From assembly GCA_963978905.1 (NCBI GenBank), contig OZ022259.1:26138068-26202067 (forward strand): a DNA stretch of 64,000 bases, written 5' to 3'. Position numbers and translations under genes: made by a program. Below the pieces are notes generated by a model. That model saw only the letters and a list, made by a program, of their open reading frames with translations. It did no database searches and was not told the origin of the DNA. The stretch is from Trichostrongylus colubriformis. Its lineage: Eukaryota; Nematoda; Chromadorea; Rhabditida; Trichostrongylidae. Positions 36,101 to 47,859 of this stretch are shown here, piece after piece. Positions within the stretch are counted from its first letter, which is position 1. Every line of letters starts with the position of its first letter.

Positions 36101-36590
36101 CACGAAGTAGACGCCAATTTGCCAAAGCCTTTCGCCAGTGAACCCGAGATGGAAACACAACTTTGATTAGACGTGGACGTTCAGTATTTGGTTTTCCAAT
36201 TCTATAGATTTCAGTGGCTTTACACTCAATCTGTAAAACATCTAGTACATCGTTGATTTTCTTTTCGAGGTCCAACTGACGCTCAGAAGGTGGCAAGCTC
36301 TGTGGTGCTCCTTTAACTCCTGCCACTGCAATACTACGACCACGTTTTTCAGATTCAATGTATCTGAAAACTCCTTGGGTATTTTCTCAGCCAACGCACA
36401 TAGCATTTGCGCAAAGACAGGGTCTTTATTCCTTTCGATCACGGTTTTGATGAGTTCATTTGCTAACATTGTCGAGAAATCTACTCCAGTTACGTCCCCT
36501 GGACTTGCTGAACCAAGGGTCTCAGCCGAGGTATTCAGTGGTGCTTTACTGTTGTTCGACATCTTAGTACGTGTTGCTGGGGGCATAATT
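33178..36590 (-). pseudogene. CR1/Jockey-like non-LTR retrotransposon, decayed
   Basis: Minus-strand order: ORF1 (35919-36586), endonuclease fragments (35475-35916) and reverse transcriptase (33178-35186). The endonuclease start shows NARGLVNKLHHLQ, PEIVFITETW and later IIVYRPPGS. The RT shows EFRPISITP, DLSKAFDKVNH, GVPQGGKLSPLLF and AHADDLKMYG, where His stands before the usual ADD in place of Tyr. The RT frame has an in-frame TAG near 34158 and a frameshift near 33750; the endonuclease frame is also broken. About 3.4 kb, 5' end uncertain. It ends at the palindromic 3' UTR. Confidence 0.85.
35919..36586 (-). pseudogene. CR1-like ORF1 (RNA-binding protein) remnant
   Basis: Two overlapping frames. 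The first (36242-36586) starts MPPATRTKMSNNSK and is Ser/Thr-rich. The second (35919-36326) contains a basic, RRM-like segment with RLIKVVFPSRVHWRKAL and VFIRKSMTAEERK, typical of LINE ORF1 nucleic-acid chaperones in this group. The frames overlap by 85 bp, so one frameshift separates them. Confidence 0.6.
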
Positions 36591-36704
36591 TGTTGACTCT
36601 AGAATGATAGAACGTGCTAAAGTCAGAACTCACTTAGTACTCGACCGTCTCTGGGGAAGACAGGAATGGTCTTTTCATGCTGAAGAATCTATTAGATGAT
36701 TACT

Positions 36705-37190
36705 ACCATATATAATCGGCTTAGTCTGTCTGTCTGTCACGAAATTCATATCTCGCGTCGCAGTAGAGCTGGGACCCTAAATTTTTGAAGTGATATAGGG
36801 GATAGTAAGGGGACATCAACGGTGAGGGAACGGAAGTGATAGCAACTGATAAGGGCTGATCAGGAGCCTCGGAAGGCGAATGGGGGGAAATTCATATCTC
36901 GCGTCGCAGCAAAGCTGGGACCCTGGATTTTTAAAGAGATATAGGGGGTAGTAAGGGAACATCAACGGTGAGGGAACTGAAGTGATAGCAACTGATAAGA
37001 GCTGATAAGGAGCTTCGGAAGGCTAATGGGAGGAAAGTCATATCTCGCGTTGCAGCAAAGCTGGGACCCTGGATTTCTAAAGAGATATAGGGGGTATAAG
37101 GGAACAACGGTGAGGGAACGGAAGTGATAGCAACTGATAAGGGCTGATAAGGAGCCTCGGAAGGCGAATGGGAGGAAATTCATATCTCGT
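36705..37190 (+). repeat. GTCT-headed 146-bp tandem array
   Basis: A head module (CCATATATAATCGGCTTAG, GTCTGTCTGTCTGTCACG) is followed by 3.1 units starting at 36741, 36887, 37033 and 37175 (periods 146, 146 and 142). Each unit starts GAAATTCATATCTCGCGTCG and ends GATAAGGAGCCTCGGAAGG. The same unit forms the arms of the 26-30 kb foldback; this copy stands alone. Confidence 0.85.
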
Positions 37191-38283
37191 AATAATCTCG
37201 TATAATATATTATAAGTATGGGATAGGTAAATCATGAGCGAAGAACTAAGTGGCGCACATATACAGTGTTACGCCCTGCCCACAGTGGGCTGGGCGAGTG
37301 CTGAAAATCAGAAAATCCAAGGGGTAGATATGCTATTGTAAGCAGGTAGTTACAGGAGCAGCTGAAGAAGACCCGTCGTCAGTGGGTCATAATATAAAGC
37401 GAATTGTGCCGGCCGGAAGGGAAGATATGCTCCAACACCAGCAAAAATCGGCTCGCCGCGTAAGCAGCGAGCCGAGAGTCGCCCCCTACAAGGCCGGCGA
37501 AGCCGGCCCGGACCAGTCGAATTCGCCGTATTGCAGAATTTATGACCGTTTTAACGACTGGCGCTATTGATAAGGGGGTTTTAACACTAGAGAGCAAGAT
37601 TCTCAGCGGTAGTCCTTACGAGCAACAACGTTTGAATTTGAATTTTAGGTATCAGCAGTACACACATTTTGGCAAAACATTTAATTATAATGATGAGCAT
37701 TGTTTTGTTGTCACTTTCAAAGATGTATCGCTTCAATTCTTCAATCCGAAGGGATCATAAAATTAAATTCCTCTGCTTCTCCACTTGGTATACTGGCGCG
37801 GCCTCTCCTAAAATTTTTTTTTCAAGTAACCAGAAATTATGCTGTTGGATAAGATGCCGTTAAATTACCAGGTTTAAGGAATTTATCCGCATTGATGCGA
37901 AGGAATGCCGGATGTTCTGGTTTGATCTCGAAGAGCTTCGAGAATTTCTAAGTCAAAGCGATTCATAGGTGTATCCAATTCGAAAAAAGAGTCACTTCAT
38001 GTATTACCTCGTACTTTTTCAATTTTACTGCCTTACGCAATAGATAAAACAGTGGTATAAGAGCTGGAAGAAGAATGACCGTGTTTGCTGGCAGGTTACC
38101 ATAGCCGAATGGTGTATTCACTAATGAACTCTAGAAGTATTTCATGATCGTTAAACCTGAAGGAATATTTCAGATTGAGTAAACCTGATGATCCTCTTCT
38201 GACCGCCACGGGAACTGCATCCATGCTGCTATGGTGTTGCTGTCGATAACTTGCAGAATCTAGAAGCTTGAATTGAGCTAACA
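37191..38283. other. No recognised gene; GC-rich hairpins
   Basis: This stretch contains GC-rich hairpins at about 37450-37475 (GCTCGCCGCG/AGCAGCGAGC) and 37489-37507 (GCCGGCGAAGCCGGC). A related hairpin is at 63308-63355. Short ORFs have no recognisable motifs. Confidence 0.4.
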
Positions 38284-39363
38284 AGAGAAGAACTCCCAGG
38301 TCGAAGTGGCCGTTGGTAATGAGATACATCCGTGATCCGTCCGTAAAACGCTAATTTTGAATCTGCTCTACGAAATTGCTGAACGATTCTTTGAACTGAG
38401 TTGCAAAGACGAACGTCGGCTCAAGTATACCAAAGGAAATCGGTCTGGCAGCAGCCGCCTGGCAGAGAAGGTAATCGTCACGATCGACAAAATGGACGAG
38501 ATGGTTCGGAACCTTGTGGAGGTGCTGTTTTTCCATTTTGTTGAAATTCTTCTACTGACTACAGAAGACACTCCACTTTGATATACAGCATTTTGATGCT
38601 CCTTTTAGCATAGGCACGCAAATGGTAAGCTGAGCACATTTCGCATTTATCTTATCCCATCGGTAGTTTTGGAAGCGTTAGTATTTTGCCCATGACCAAA
38701 AATGATCTACCACATTTGAAATTGTTAATATTCCCCCACGAGCGACGGATCATCTGAATGCACATAGCAGCGTACTCCTACTCAAGCGGTTATCTGGTTA
38801 CTCAAGCGCCCGCCCGTGGGATTTTGAAAAGCTCGCACTATTTTGTTTTCCGTCACATTTTTTGAGTGTTCGTGAAGCAATATGTGTAACGAAACTGTTT
38901 TATTCGTTGTGCCCAGGTAAAGCTTTTAAGTTGAATTGAAATACCACATTTACTCTTAAAATGTTGAAGTCATTCTGATTTAAATTAGTGAAGTACAATC
39001 GGACATGACAGTTGCGAAAACTGTCAGCTTATCATTTGACCATGTCTATGTCAAAAGAAACATCAAAATGCGATAATTGCAAAATAGAAGTGTTTCCTAC
39101 AGCCATAACCAAAATGCAAAAACAGCGCCTCCACAGGGTCAGAACCATCTTTTCCATTTTGTGGATCGTTACGATTACCTCCCTGCTAGGCTGCGCTGCC
39201 AGGCCGCTCCTGTGGTACTCTTGAGCCGAGTTTCGTCAAAAAAAGATCTTGTAACCCTGCTCGGAGAATTACTTCGCAAATTTTGAAAGATCAGCGTCCG
39301 AAAATACGTCGGACCACATGTATCCAATTACAAACGGCCACTTCGATCTCAGGCCCTTCCCTT
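38284..39363. mobile_element. Inverted-repeat element, family A/B/C copy C
   Basis: About 1.08 kb. Inverted arms reach about 260 bp (38284-38540 against 39105-39363), sharing GGTCGAAGTGGCCG at the ends and inner blocks around CGATCGACAAAATGGA. Termini match copies A (10314-11363) and B (49629-50660); the interior is largely different, so this may be a subfamily. Confidence 0.6.
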
Positions 39364-39475
39364 GCAAGACGTGGACGAAGTGAGGAGGAGTGTACATAGG
39401 CAGCTTTATATCTACGGGCAACAACCTCATGTTTTGATCACTCGAAGGACGGAGGCTTCTAACTATCTCTCATTC

Positions 39476-41712
39476 TCAACACCGCAATCGCGAGACCGAA
39501 AAGATGACGTACCAGAATGACGAAAAAACAGTAATCATATGCTGGTATAACTTTCGCCACATTAAGGCGAGACCAGAAACCACCGTATTCTCCAACAAGA
39601 GATTCCATATCGATTTCCAACTCATGAATCCCTGGAAATATGAAATTTGTATAGCGTGTACAAGAAAGAGCCGCCTTGAGGAGACTTGTATTTGTGTTGG
39701 AGGCGCGACCACACTGAACATCGGAGCATCCTAAAAATATGCAACAGGACCTGAAAGAGGGCTGAGTGGGCTCATATAAGGAGTATAAGGATGAAAGGAA
39801 GCCGGAGGTGTTCTCCAAATTTATGATTGTAGGATGGCATCAGGTGGAAAAGGTCAACGGGAGATGACGCTTCTCATTTACATTAGCAGCACGACAGCAC
39901 AAATGAGGAAGTCTGGCGTTACAATTCGCCGAACAGCGTCCACACCAAAAATTAATGTCATATTCGTTATCAGCACTCTGAATAACCTCTAAATGACAAT
40001 TTTGAAGTTGCCCCAGTTGACGACAACGATTCCGCTTAGGCAAAGTTTATGCGAAATTTTTTCGACCAACTCGCAGTGGCTGAGGTAGTGATAATTGAGT
40101 AGTGCCCTACTCCTCTTAATGCTCATTCATCTTCTAATTTTTAGAACAAGATTCAATTCGAATAGCTCATGGAGACAGTAGAGAATAGAGGAAACTCCCA
40201 CCGTACATATATACAAAAATGAGGATCATGAGAAAAATATAGAGATTTATGGAGAATTTTACGGCTTCTTCTTCTACCGAGTAAATTCCATGCGCAAACT
40301 GCAATATTATGAAACGATCAAAGGTACATCACGCGACAATCAGATTAGATTAGTGTTTTATGCTCTTGGGGCAAATAAGTCTTTGGATGACTGCTCAAGT
40401 TGCACCTTTCTTGCGGCAACTTTCTCACATGAAGAAGGGAACTTCCAATAAGATAAGTCAATGAAACCGACATTCCGGTAAAGAAGGCTGCTTCCACGTT
40501 GCAAACATATTCGTCCAAGACCAGGGTGATTTGCTTGGGTCGGCATGGCTTGGTTGTGTTCAAGCAAGCACAGCACCGTGAGGGTGCACCGTCAGCCGCA
40601 ACAAAGGTGCAGTAGTAACTATCTAGGGACCTACTCTCCTCAAGAAAGTAAGCCACTAATCTGATTTTCGCGTTGGGTGCTTTATAAGATACGGTTTTAC
40701 GTTGTAGGAAGGCTAGTTGTCATATGTACCTGCCATGTGAAAACAATATAGTAAAAACAGCTGCACGTGCAATAAACAAGCAGTATCATCGTGTTCAAAA
40801 AATACGATCTAGAGAGTAGATGATCACGAAGAAGTGAATGAACCACGAAAAATGCTGCTGAAATACGATTTGAAGTCTCTATTGCGCTCAAAAGCCGTCC
40901 TTTTCACCAGCATTTAGAACCGTTGGAATAACCTATTTTTTTAAAGGCATTAAGCATGACAATATGACTGCTCAGCAGAATAGCAGGTTCGTTGTGTAAA
41001 GCCGCGGTCATGCTTTGCGATGCCGGCGGCAGGGCGTGACTGCGTGTTTCTATGTCTTTCCCTGTGCCACCTGTCTCGTTCCCTGAGTCGTCCCTGCTCC
41101 TCCTGTGTACCACTTTGCCTCGCTACCTCTGAACGCAGTCACTCCCTGCCGGCGCAAAGTAAGAACGGGGCCTAAAGCGCATCACGCATATAGGAAAGTC
41201 TAGTGCGCTTCATAATTTTATCGGTCATATGACACGCACCAAAAGAGTAGGACCAGTTAATCATATAAGATCCGCTAAAGTAGAACACCAGCACATATGT
41301 GAATACTCGGTGAGTTGTCGTGAAGAACTCAGTGATAGTAGCTGCTGAGAACGCCAGACCTATAAGAGACTCTTCTTGATATTGACGATTCTTCAAGTTT
41401 ATTGATGGATTTTTTTTTAGAGAAGTGAAACGTTGAACATTGGATCGTGGGAATATTGTACAAGTCACTACGTAGTTGGGAATTCCGAACAGCGCTCAGA
41501 AAATTCCTTACCCACCTTGTTTGTTCACTGAAAAGCTGATCAATGAACCAGGGCTGGACTCGCGTAACAGTGCGAGCACGGTCACAACACCGAACACCGA
41601 TAGGAAACTTGATATCCAATTGAACCAAAATGCTATCCATGTGATCTGAAAATGGTAATAGCACTATCGCTAAGTAAGCACATGTCGGCATAACTACGGG
41701 CTGCGGAAACAC
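39476..41712 (-). other. Exon-like segments of a membrane protein gene, possibly ABCB-type transporter
   Basis: Minus-strand pieces with plausible splice sites and hydrophobic content. (i) About 41520-41652, after a CATTTTCAG acceptor, frame ITWIAFWFNWISSFLSVFG. (ii) 41173-41360, frame with YVLVFYFSGSYMINW followed by KIMKRTRLSYMRDAL, resembling a second membrane helix plus the Arg-rich intracellular loop of P-glycoprotein-type exporters. (iii) About 40420-40500, with LLYRNVGFIDLSYWKF. (iv) 39525-39647, between a TTTCCAG acceptor and a GTACGT donor. Segment (ii) ends exactly at a MITE insertion. Assignment is by eye and weak; no Walker motif is seen. Confidence 0.25.
41000..41172. mobile_element. 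PIF/Harbinger-like MITE, copy 1
   Basis: 173 bp with TAA duplicated on both sides (40997-40999 and 41173-41175), as in the 3-bp TWA targets of PIF/Harbinger elements. The family core reads GCCGGCGGCAGGGCGTG. It abuts the open frame ending RTRLSYMRDAL on the minus strand. Confidence 0.75.
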
Positions 41713-42109
41713 TATTCACCGCTTTACAAAGCCTTACCATACAACACGATACAGTGTATGCACTTGGAATTTACTTGAAGTGTAGATTATCCATTGACAT
41801 TTTAAGATTTGTCCCTAGGATTTGTTGAAATCGCTCTTGGTCCGCACACGTTGACCAAAGGGACGAGAACAAACATGGGCTCTTGGGCTTAGGTGTTCCT
41901 TGTAAATCCTCCTGACCTCTCGTACGAGTAGATTTCAGCAAATCGAAGGGTTTGTGAAGGGTAATTCGGACCTAGCCTCCCAAGATAGCGAAAGGAATAT
42001 TGAGCGAATCCAGAAGCCGTGTTCTGAGACCATTGCTGCACTGATCACGCCTTGTGGGCAAAGGCTGCGTCTTGCTGGTAACCGTCCGAATTACTTCCGG
42101 TGTGAGATA

Positions 42110-42760
42110 TTATATAACTATAAATATGTGTGCTCCTGAATGACATCGTTGAGTTTTGAGTTCTTCCAGAGACATGCAGCATCTCGTTGACTGCGTGCAG
42201 AATTCCGGTGAGAAGCCTTCCATCTGTGGCGGTCGTCCAGGTATTCGTTTGACGTTCCGAGGGATACGTTTGGCAACCCGCTCTTTCCTATGGTCGACGA
42301 AGTGGAGAGCACCACATTTCCCTTTGCACTTGTGTGTATATGGATACTCCAAGCATTGTCCTTTCGATGGCGTGTCGCACGACGCTGAACGCGTGCTTGT
42401 CCTGCCTGGACCAGTGCAAGCTTCTGAAGGGTATGTAGGCAGGAAGGATAACGGATCAAAGAAATGGGCGCGAAGCTGGATGTTCTTCGTTTTCTTCACT
42501 ATTCGCTGGATAGTCTCGAAAGTTTCCCGAGCTGGTCTCTTCCTCCTACTCACTTCTGGTGCTATGTCATTCGTCATATTGACTCTCCGACGCAGGTACA
42601 CCTTCGCTGGAGCATTCGCCGATGTTCGTTCCGTTGAACTTGTATTGGGTATTGAATACTAATCCGTTCTTCATGAACAACCCATAACTACACCACAGAC
42701 TTGAGAGCCACCCTTCTTTCCTGTCCACTCTACCCTCTTTTCTTCCTTCCACCACTCTAT
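42110..42760 (-). pseudogene. RTE-type reverse transcriptase 3' fragment
   Basis: Minus-strand frames contain MKNGLVFNTQYKFNGTNIGE, then RRRVNMTNDIAPEVSRRKR with VKKTKNIQLRAHFFD, then NVKRIPGRPPQMEGF. These are the thumb and C-terminal blocks of the same RTE family as the 6.4-7.3 kb remnant, and in this copy are split over two or three frames. 5'-truncated and non-functional. Confidence 0.75.
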
Positions 42761-42809
42761 AACTCTATCCCCTCCTCACCCCACCCCTCCCCCGAACCAG
42801 CACCATCTA

Positions 42810-43535
42810 CAGGGGCTGTCAAAAAAAGTAATTTTTTCCTCTCTTTCAACCCCATGTTAGTCGATATTCAGCAAATTCTGACAAGGTATTCTATCCTTAC
42901 ATTCGAAAGAGTACCCATACTATCACTAAACTCCGTGAGAGCCTTTTGCACAGATAGGATGTGAGCTTATTCTGAGTGGATATGATGTGTCACCTCAACA
43001 CGGCAAAATCCAAGATTTCGTCACTCTCGTTCACAACCTTACTAAGGTCCGTTCACTCTGGGTACCTGAGGGGATTCATATTTGCTGGTGCTACTGTGTA
43101 TCCGTTTTTTCCAGGCTTCCAACATCCTTCGTTCCTAAGAACCAGAACGTGCCGTTACCACTGGAACCCCTCGGAAGGCAGGTCGAGGCATGAAAATGAT
43201 TCTTCGGATGATAACAGCGTTGTCCGAGCAGGAACGGATCTGTGAATTCAATGAACCGAAGGGTCCCTCAGGAATCTTCCCACAAAAGATCTACCTCGGA
43301 ACTTGGCTCCACTGTTTTAAGAGGACCTTGATACCGTATATGCTCTGAAGCCTTACTGCGCCGACTGAAAGCTCCGTATTTGATGAAAGGTAAAGTAGTG
43401 AGTCACAGCTTGTTCCTGTTTCTACAGGAACATTTCGGAAATATTTCGCCGCAATACTTTTATCTCTTTCGTTTCCATGTTTTGTATACTTGGAGGATGT
43501 GAACCTTGAGCAGAACTAATTTTTGGCACCCCCTG
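42810..43535. mobile_element. TA-flanked mariner-like element, copy 2
   Basis: 726 bp, ends CAGGGGCTGTCAAAAAAAG / GGCACCCCCTG, TA at 42808-42809 and 43536-43537. It is collinear with 8102-8876 but lacks that copy's 42-bp insert. Confidence 0.75.
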
Positions 43536-43539
43536 TAGT

Positions 43540-45350
43540 GTTCCATCTTCTTGAAACTGCCCCTCAATGGAGGAATCTATACTATTCTTTCCTCACCAAA
43601 TAGCTGTTGCCGTTTCTTTTTCTGAATGACGATGCACAGAACAAGCCGCATACACAAAGGCCAGCGGATGAAATCGCCAAACGTAAAGCGGCAATGTATG
43701 TCTGGAATAAGCAGATTAAATGGAGGGCAGTTTGGGAATCAGCGCAAATTGAGTTACGCTATCACCTCTATTTGGAACAGAACTTTAGGATTCGAATAGG
43801 CGCCGACCAAATAGACAACCTCTTGAGTTTTTCTATACGGAAAGTTGAAAACGGCTGTCCCATAGAAGAGCAAAGTAACAACATCTTCAAAAAGTTCGTT
43901 GAATGAATAATAAAATCGAAATGTGGGAAGGAAAAGCTGGAAGTGGAGGTCAAGAGCTGTGATCAAAGTCGCTATCGTCGGCGATTTTTTGCTAGGCTCC
44001 GAGGCCTCTCCCATACTTTGACATTTTGTAATGTTCTATGCCGGCGAACCTGCTTAGTCGGAAGGTGAAGGAGTGACTGCACTGTGCCTTGTGAGTGGGT
44101 TCAATTTCGCTTAGGACCACTATGCCTTCCATGCTGAAGACACATCTTGTGTTTGCTGTAGGAAGGAGTTGAGCCGGATCGCCATTGGCAGAGCTTTGGC
44201 CACGCCCCTTTGCAAGCCAAGACAGGGCGTGACGAAAACGCTACTCAACACTCCCCTACCAAAGGCAATCCAGCTCAACCTTTCTTCCAAAGAATGAGGA
44301 ATGTGCGTTTAAAGTAGTTGTCCAAATGCAAAAGTTCTATTTGGCATCAGTTGACCCACATAAGCTCTCAATAAGGTCAGCGAATATTGATGAAAGTCGC
44401 GCACGGTCTATTTCGGAATGGCTTGACAATACCCTCCATCAGATTACTGTGGCACGCTGTTTGTGCCTATGCAGAACTATTCAGGAGTTTTTATAGAACA
44501 AAAATAAACCCACATAAAAGAGCGATGAGTAGTCTTAAAATTCGTAATCCGAGAAAACATAGAAAATAAAGTATCAAAAGTTGGAGCGCAACAATCTAAA
44601 TCAGGATTTGATATATTCAGCGAAATCGACAATCGCAAACCGAAGAATTAATTTCAATAATGCAATTTGGAGCTTAGTTTTGTTTTTGCGTACCGTGAGG
44701 TCTATATCTTGCTTCTCCAAGCTCAATAAATACCTGAAAAATTATTATAATCTCAAATTATACCAGTTGTGAAATTTATCTATTTATTGAACGAATCTAA
44801 TGAAGCTCTAGTGAGCCTTTGTTCTCATTTCTAATAATGGCCACACGCAACTGCTAGATCTGCCCACTATAAGCAACAAGCGAGCAAGCTTGCACGGTAC
44901 GGTCTTTATGTATAGTTCAGCATGAAGCAGTTATGTATAGTAGTTCGTGGTAAGCGGTAGCGGTAAAGGAGGTCCTCTAGCTATCGGAGGGACTGACGGG
45001 ATGATTTTGTGCTGAGCACCTGCTTTCGGTAGTTATAAGACCGTCCAAACACGCTCCGCTGGGGGTAATGAGGGGAGTCGGAACTGGGATTATCGCGGGA
45101 TCGTTCGGATGTTCGGATGCTCTTCGGTTCTACGGCTGTCGAAGGGCGAGTAGTTGTGAAGGGCGGGGCTATGTTCACATTCGCCACTGCGCCGCCCTTT
45201 TCTGCGATGCAGAGGGTGAGGAAGCACGTCCTCAATCTGAAGAGGAGCGCTCCTATTTCTCCGATATCTGGCCGTCCCATTAAGCTTTCACTCTGCTGGC
45301 GCTTCCTCACAAGCCTATTTTGTACTCTAGTCGATCTTAATACTGAACTT
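43540..45350. other. No firmly recognised gene
   Basis: One plus-strand frame (43607-43906) and the minus frame opposite it (43754-44014) are both open, and neither is recognised. A segment near 44160-44300 (AGGGCGTGACGAAAACGCTA) resembles 48160-48250. The remainder is AT-rich. Confidence 0.35.
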
Positions 45351-45352
45351 TG

Positions 45353-45781
45353 AAGGAATTTTCCACGGAAAAACGAGTTTTTCTGTTACCCATATTGTTA
45401 TGATGTATTTGCCTAACGTGTGCCGCATGGAAAGTTTCACGCGAAAAAATGTGAATTCAGCTACGACACAGCACCATGAAGTCTCGGTCGAGTGGGCGGG
45501 TCCTCCGAGCGAGTGCCCTTCCCGTCGTCCGCCGCAGAGAGAGACACATTGTAGGAACAGAAGATTGCGTAAACATTCCCACTCTCCGTACCCGACAGCT
45601 ACGGACGACGGGACGGAGCTTTTACTCAGAGGCCCGGCCCACTCGGCTGTGAATTAGGGGAGCTGTATCCTAGCAGAATTCACACTTTTTCGACTGAAAC
45701 TTTGCATGCGGTTCTTATTAGGCAGATGCAACATAAATATATGAGTCACAAGGATACTCATTTTTCCGTGGAAGATTCCTT
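45353..45781. mobile_element. Foldback family F, copy 1
   Basis: About 430 bp with inverted arms of about 115 bp: AAGGAATTTTCCACGG at the end, then GTTACCCATAT, CGCATG(G/C)AAAGTTTCA and AATTCAGCTA blocks. Related copies lie at 46490-47440 and 60551-60993. No ORF is shared by the copies. Confidence 0.7.
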
Positions 45782-45811
45782 TAAACAATCGTTTTCTCCG
45801 AGTGACTAACG

Positions 45812-46201
45812 CACTCCGTTTCCAAGAACCAGAACGTGCCACCACTGAAACCCCTACAGAAGTGGGTTTTAGCATGAAAATGACTTTTCTGACTTAGCAG
45901 CGTTGTCCAAGTAGTAGGAGCTCTGTGACTTCTATGAACCGAATGGTTAATCTCCAGGAAGCTTTCCACGAGAGACCTATCACGGAAGCTGGCTCAGCTG
46001 TTTTAGGCGGATCTTAATGCTGTAAGTGTCCCATAGCTCGACCGCACCGACTGGTAGCTCCATATTTTCATGACGGTGACAGTAGTGAGCCACAGCTTGT
46101 ACCTGCCTTTAGAGGAGTATTTTGCCCCACACTTATATTTCTTTCTTTACCCACTGTCTTGTACACTGTGAACCGTTCTCTTTTCCCGTTGGCACCCCCT
46201 G
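45812..46201. mobile_element. TA-flanked mariner-like element, copy 3, left-truncated
   Basis: Collinear with the right two thirds of copies 1 and 2. It ends GGCACCCCCTG followed by TA at 46202-46203. The left end is missing; the truncation lies directly beside foldback F copy 1. Confidence 0.65.
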
Positions 46202-46489
46202 TAGTATGTGGAGCTGAGAACATATGTCATTTCGTGATATGTTTCCTTTCAAATTCCCACAGTATTAGTCTTATTGTTAGTCAAATAGATATGAGCTAGA
46301 GATGAAACTTTAAGAAAAAACTTACGTGGAGTAAGAATCCGAGGCTGTAAGTATGATATTCGGAAAAGACGGCTCATTTCTACACGTGCCGTTTATATAG
46401 TATCGTCCACGTTCGAATATTTGGCACATTCGATCCGCGTATATGGAGACACAAAAGGTTTCTGAATTTTTAAGTTTTTCAAACCCTCA

Positions 46490-47440
46490 AAAGAATCGTC
46501 CACGGAAAACGAGTTTTTCTGTTACCCATATATCTGTGTTGTGTTACCTGATAAGTGCCGCATGCAAAGTTTCACGGGAGGGCTGAGACACAGTTCCACA
46601 AAGGCTTGACCGGATGGGCGAGGCCACCGAGCATGTGCCCACCCCGTCGTCCCGCGCCCGGAGATGCATTGTGGGAACAGGAGGTTGAGTAAACAGTCCC
46701 TCTCTCCATTCCCAACTGAGACGGACGACGGAACGGCGCTTAGGGCAGCTTCTGGGGAAATTTGGACGAAAAGTAAAATAAGTAGTGAATATGAAAGCCA
46801 AGATGCCTGGTAACAGGACATTGGGGAAAAACGTATGGAAATGGCCAAATACCCGAGAAATGGGACCTCTTCCCACCTTTGGTTCTAGACGCGGACGACC
46901 TTTCCGTCAAGAGGCGGGTAGTCCGCATAGGTTTTCCATTGCCATTACCAAGACGTAGAGATGAAGGGATGTTCGGAAATGCGACAGCATCTATTTTCAT
47001 GTGGTAAGTTTTAAGCTAAAAGTGAGAAAGCGCGCTGCGATACTTTCAATCCTACCGATCTCCTTGACCAACCTCACCGTGACCAACCACTGATCACGTC
47101 GCCTGGAGGCGGGCTGCCCTGCACAAAGGCGGCTTGCGCTGATGAGGGGCACCTCCGCCACAGCTCAAGGGGCGCCTTCCGCGGGGAATTTCGCCATGCA
47201 CAGGCCTTTCAGACCCGTAATTTTTCACTTAATGATTCCTTCTGGGATTTCTTATCACTCACATTATCCCTAACACTGTCTTTAAATTCGGGGGCCCCGC
47301 CCACCCGGTCGAGAATATAGGGGCTGTATCTTAGCCAAACTCACATTTTTCGCGTGAAACTTTACATGCGGCCCTTATTAGGCAAACACAACATAAATAC
47401 ATAGGTATTAAAGAAACTCATTTTTTCGCGGACGATTCCT
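46490..47440. mobile_element. Foldback family F, copy 2, with nested family X element
   Basis: The arms (46490-46600 and 47335-47440) match copy 1. Between them, at about 46745-47288, sits a second copy of family X (see 30871-31421) ending CCCTAACACTGTCT then TTAA. The X element interrupts the F interior after GGACGACGGAACGGCGCT, so F is the older insertion. Confidence 0.65.
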
Positions 47441-47762
47441 ACCTAACTATACTTAAGTATTAACATTCGTTCCATATGTCGACGGTGTCCATCGGAAATC
47501 GGCAGAGAATACACAAAGTGGGGTTTATTGTAAAAACCATGTTTTTAGAGGTGACCAGGGGTGACCGGAAAAAATGGCTCTTTTGAGTCCTTCTGTCTGG
47601 AAACACTTATAAATATGGGAGGAGCCCGTGCGAAAGGAGCTTTTTCAAAGCGGGCGGGACCTATGCAAGATGCTTCTTCTTGAAACAGTGAGCTCCGCAG
47701 GGACACTGGCAAGGGTGAATTATAAGTCAAACATGAAAATACCATTTTTCACGAATCTGCTC

Positions 47763-47857
47763 TTGCAGGAAACGACTGCGCCCGCGTCTTCATACAGTTG
47801 AAAAATGTTCGCGAGGTAATAATAGCCACGATGAAGACCGACATGATGTCGCATCAA
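47763..47857 (+). other. Isolated exon-like segment with consensus splice sites
   Basis: A TGCTCTTGCAG acceptor, about 95 bp open in two frames, and a CAAG|GTGAGT donor. One frame reads ARVFIQLKNVREVIIATMKT followed by DMMSHQ. The TDMxxH ending resembles the metal-binding ATDMxxH helix of class I cyclic-nucleotide phosphodiesterases. No other exon of such a gene is recognised nearby, so the family call is weak. Confidence 0.25.
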
Positions 47858-47859
47858 GG

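Noticed and set aside
42156..42662. 168-residue plus-strand ORF
   Set aside because: It is the shadow of the RTE reverse transcriptase remnant on the minus strand, whose motifs are recognisable.
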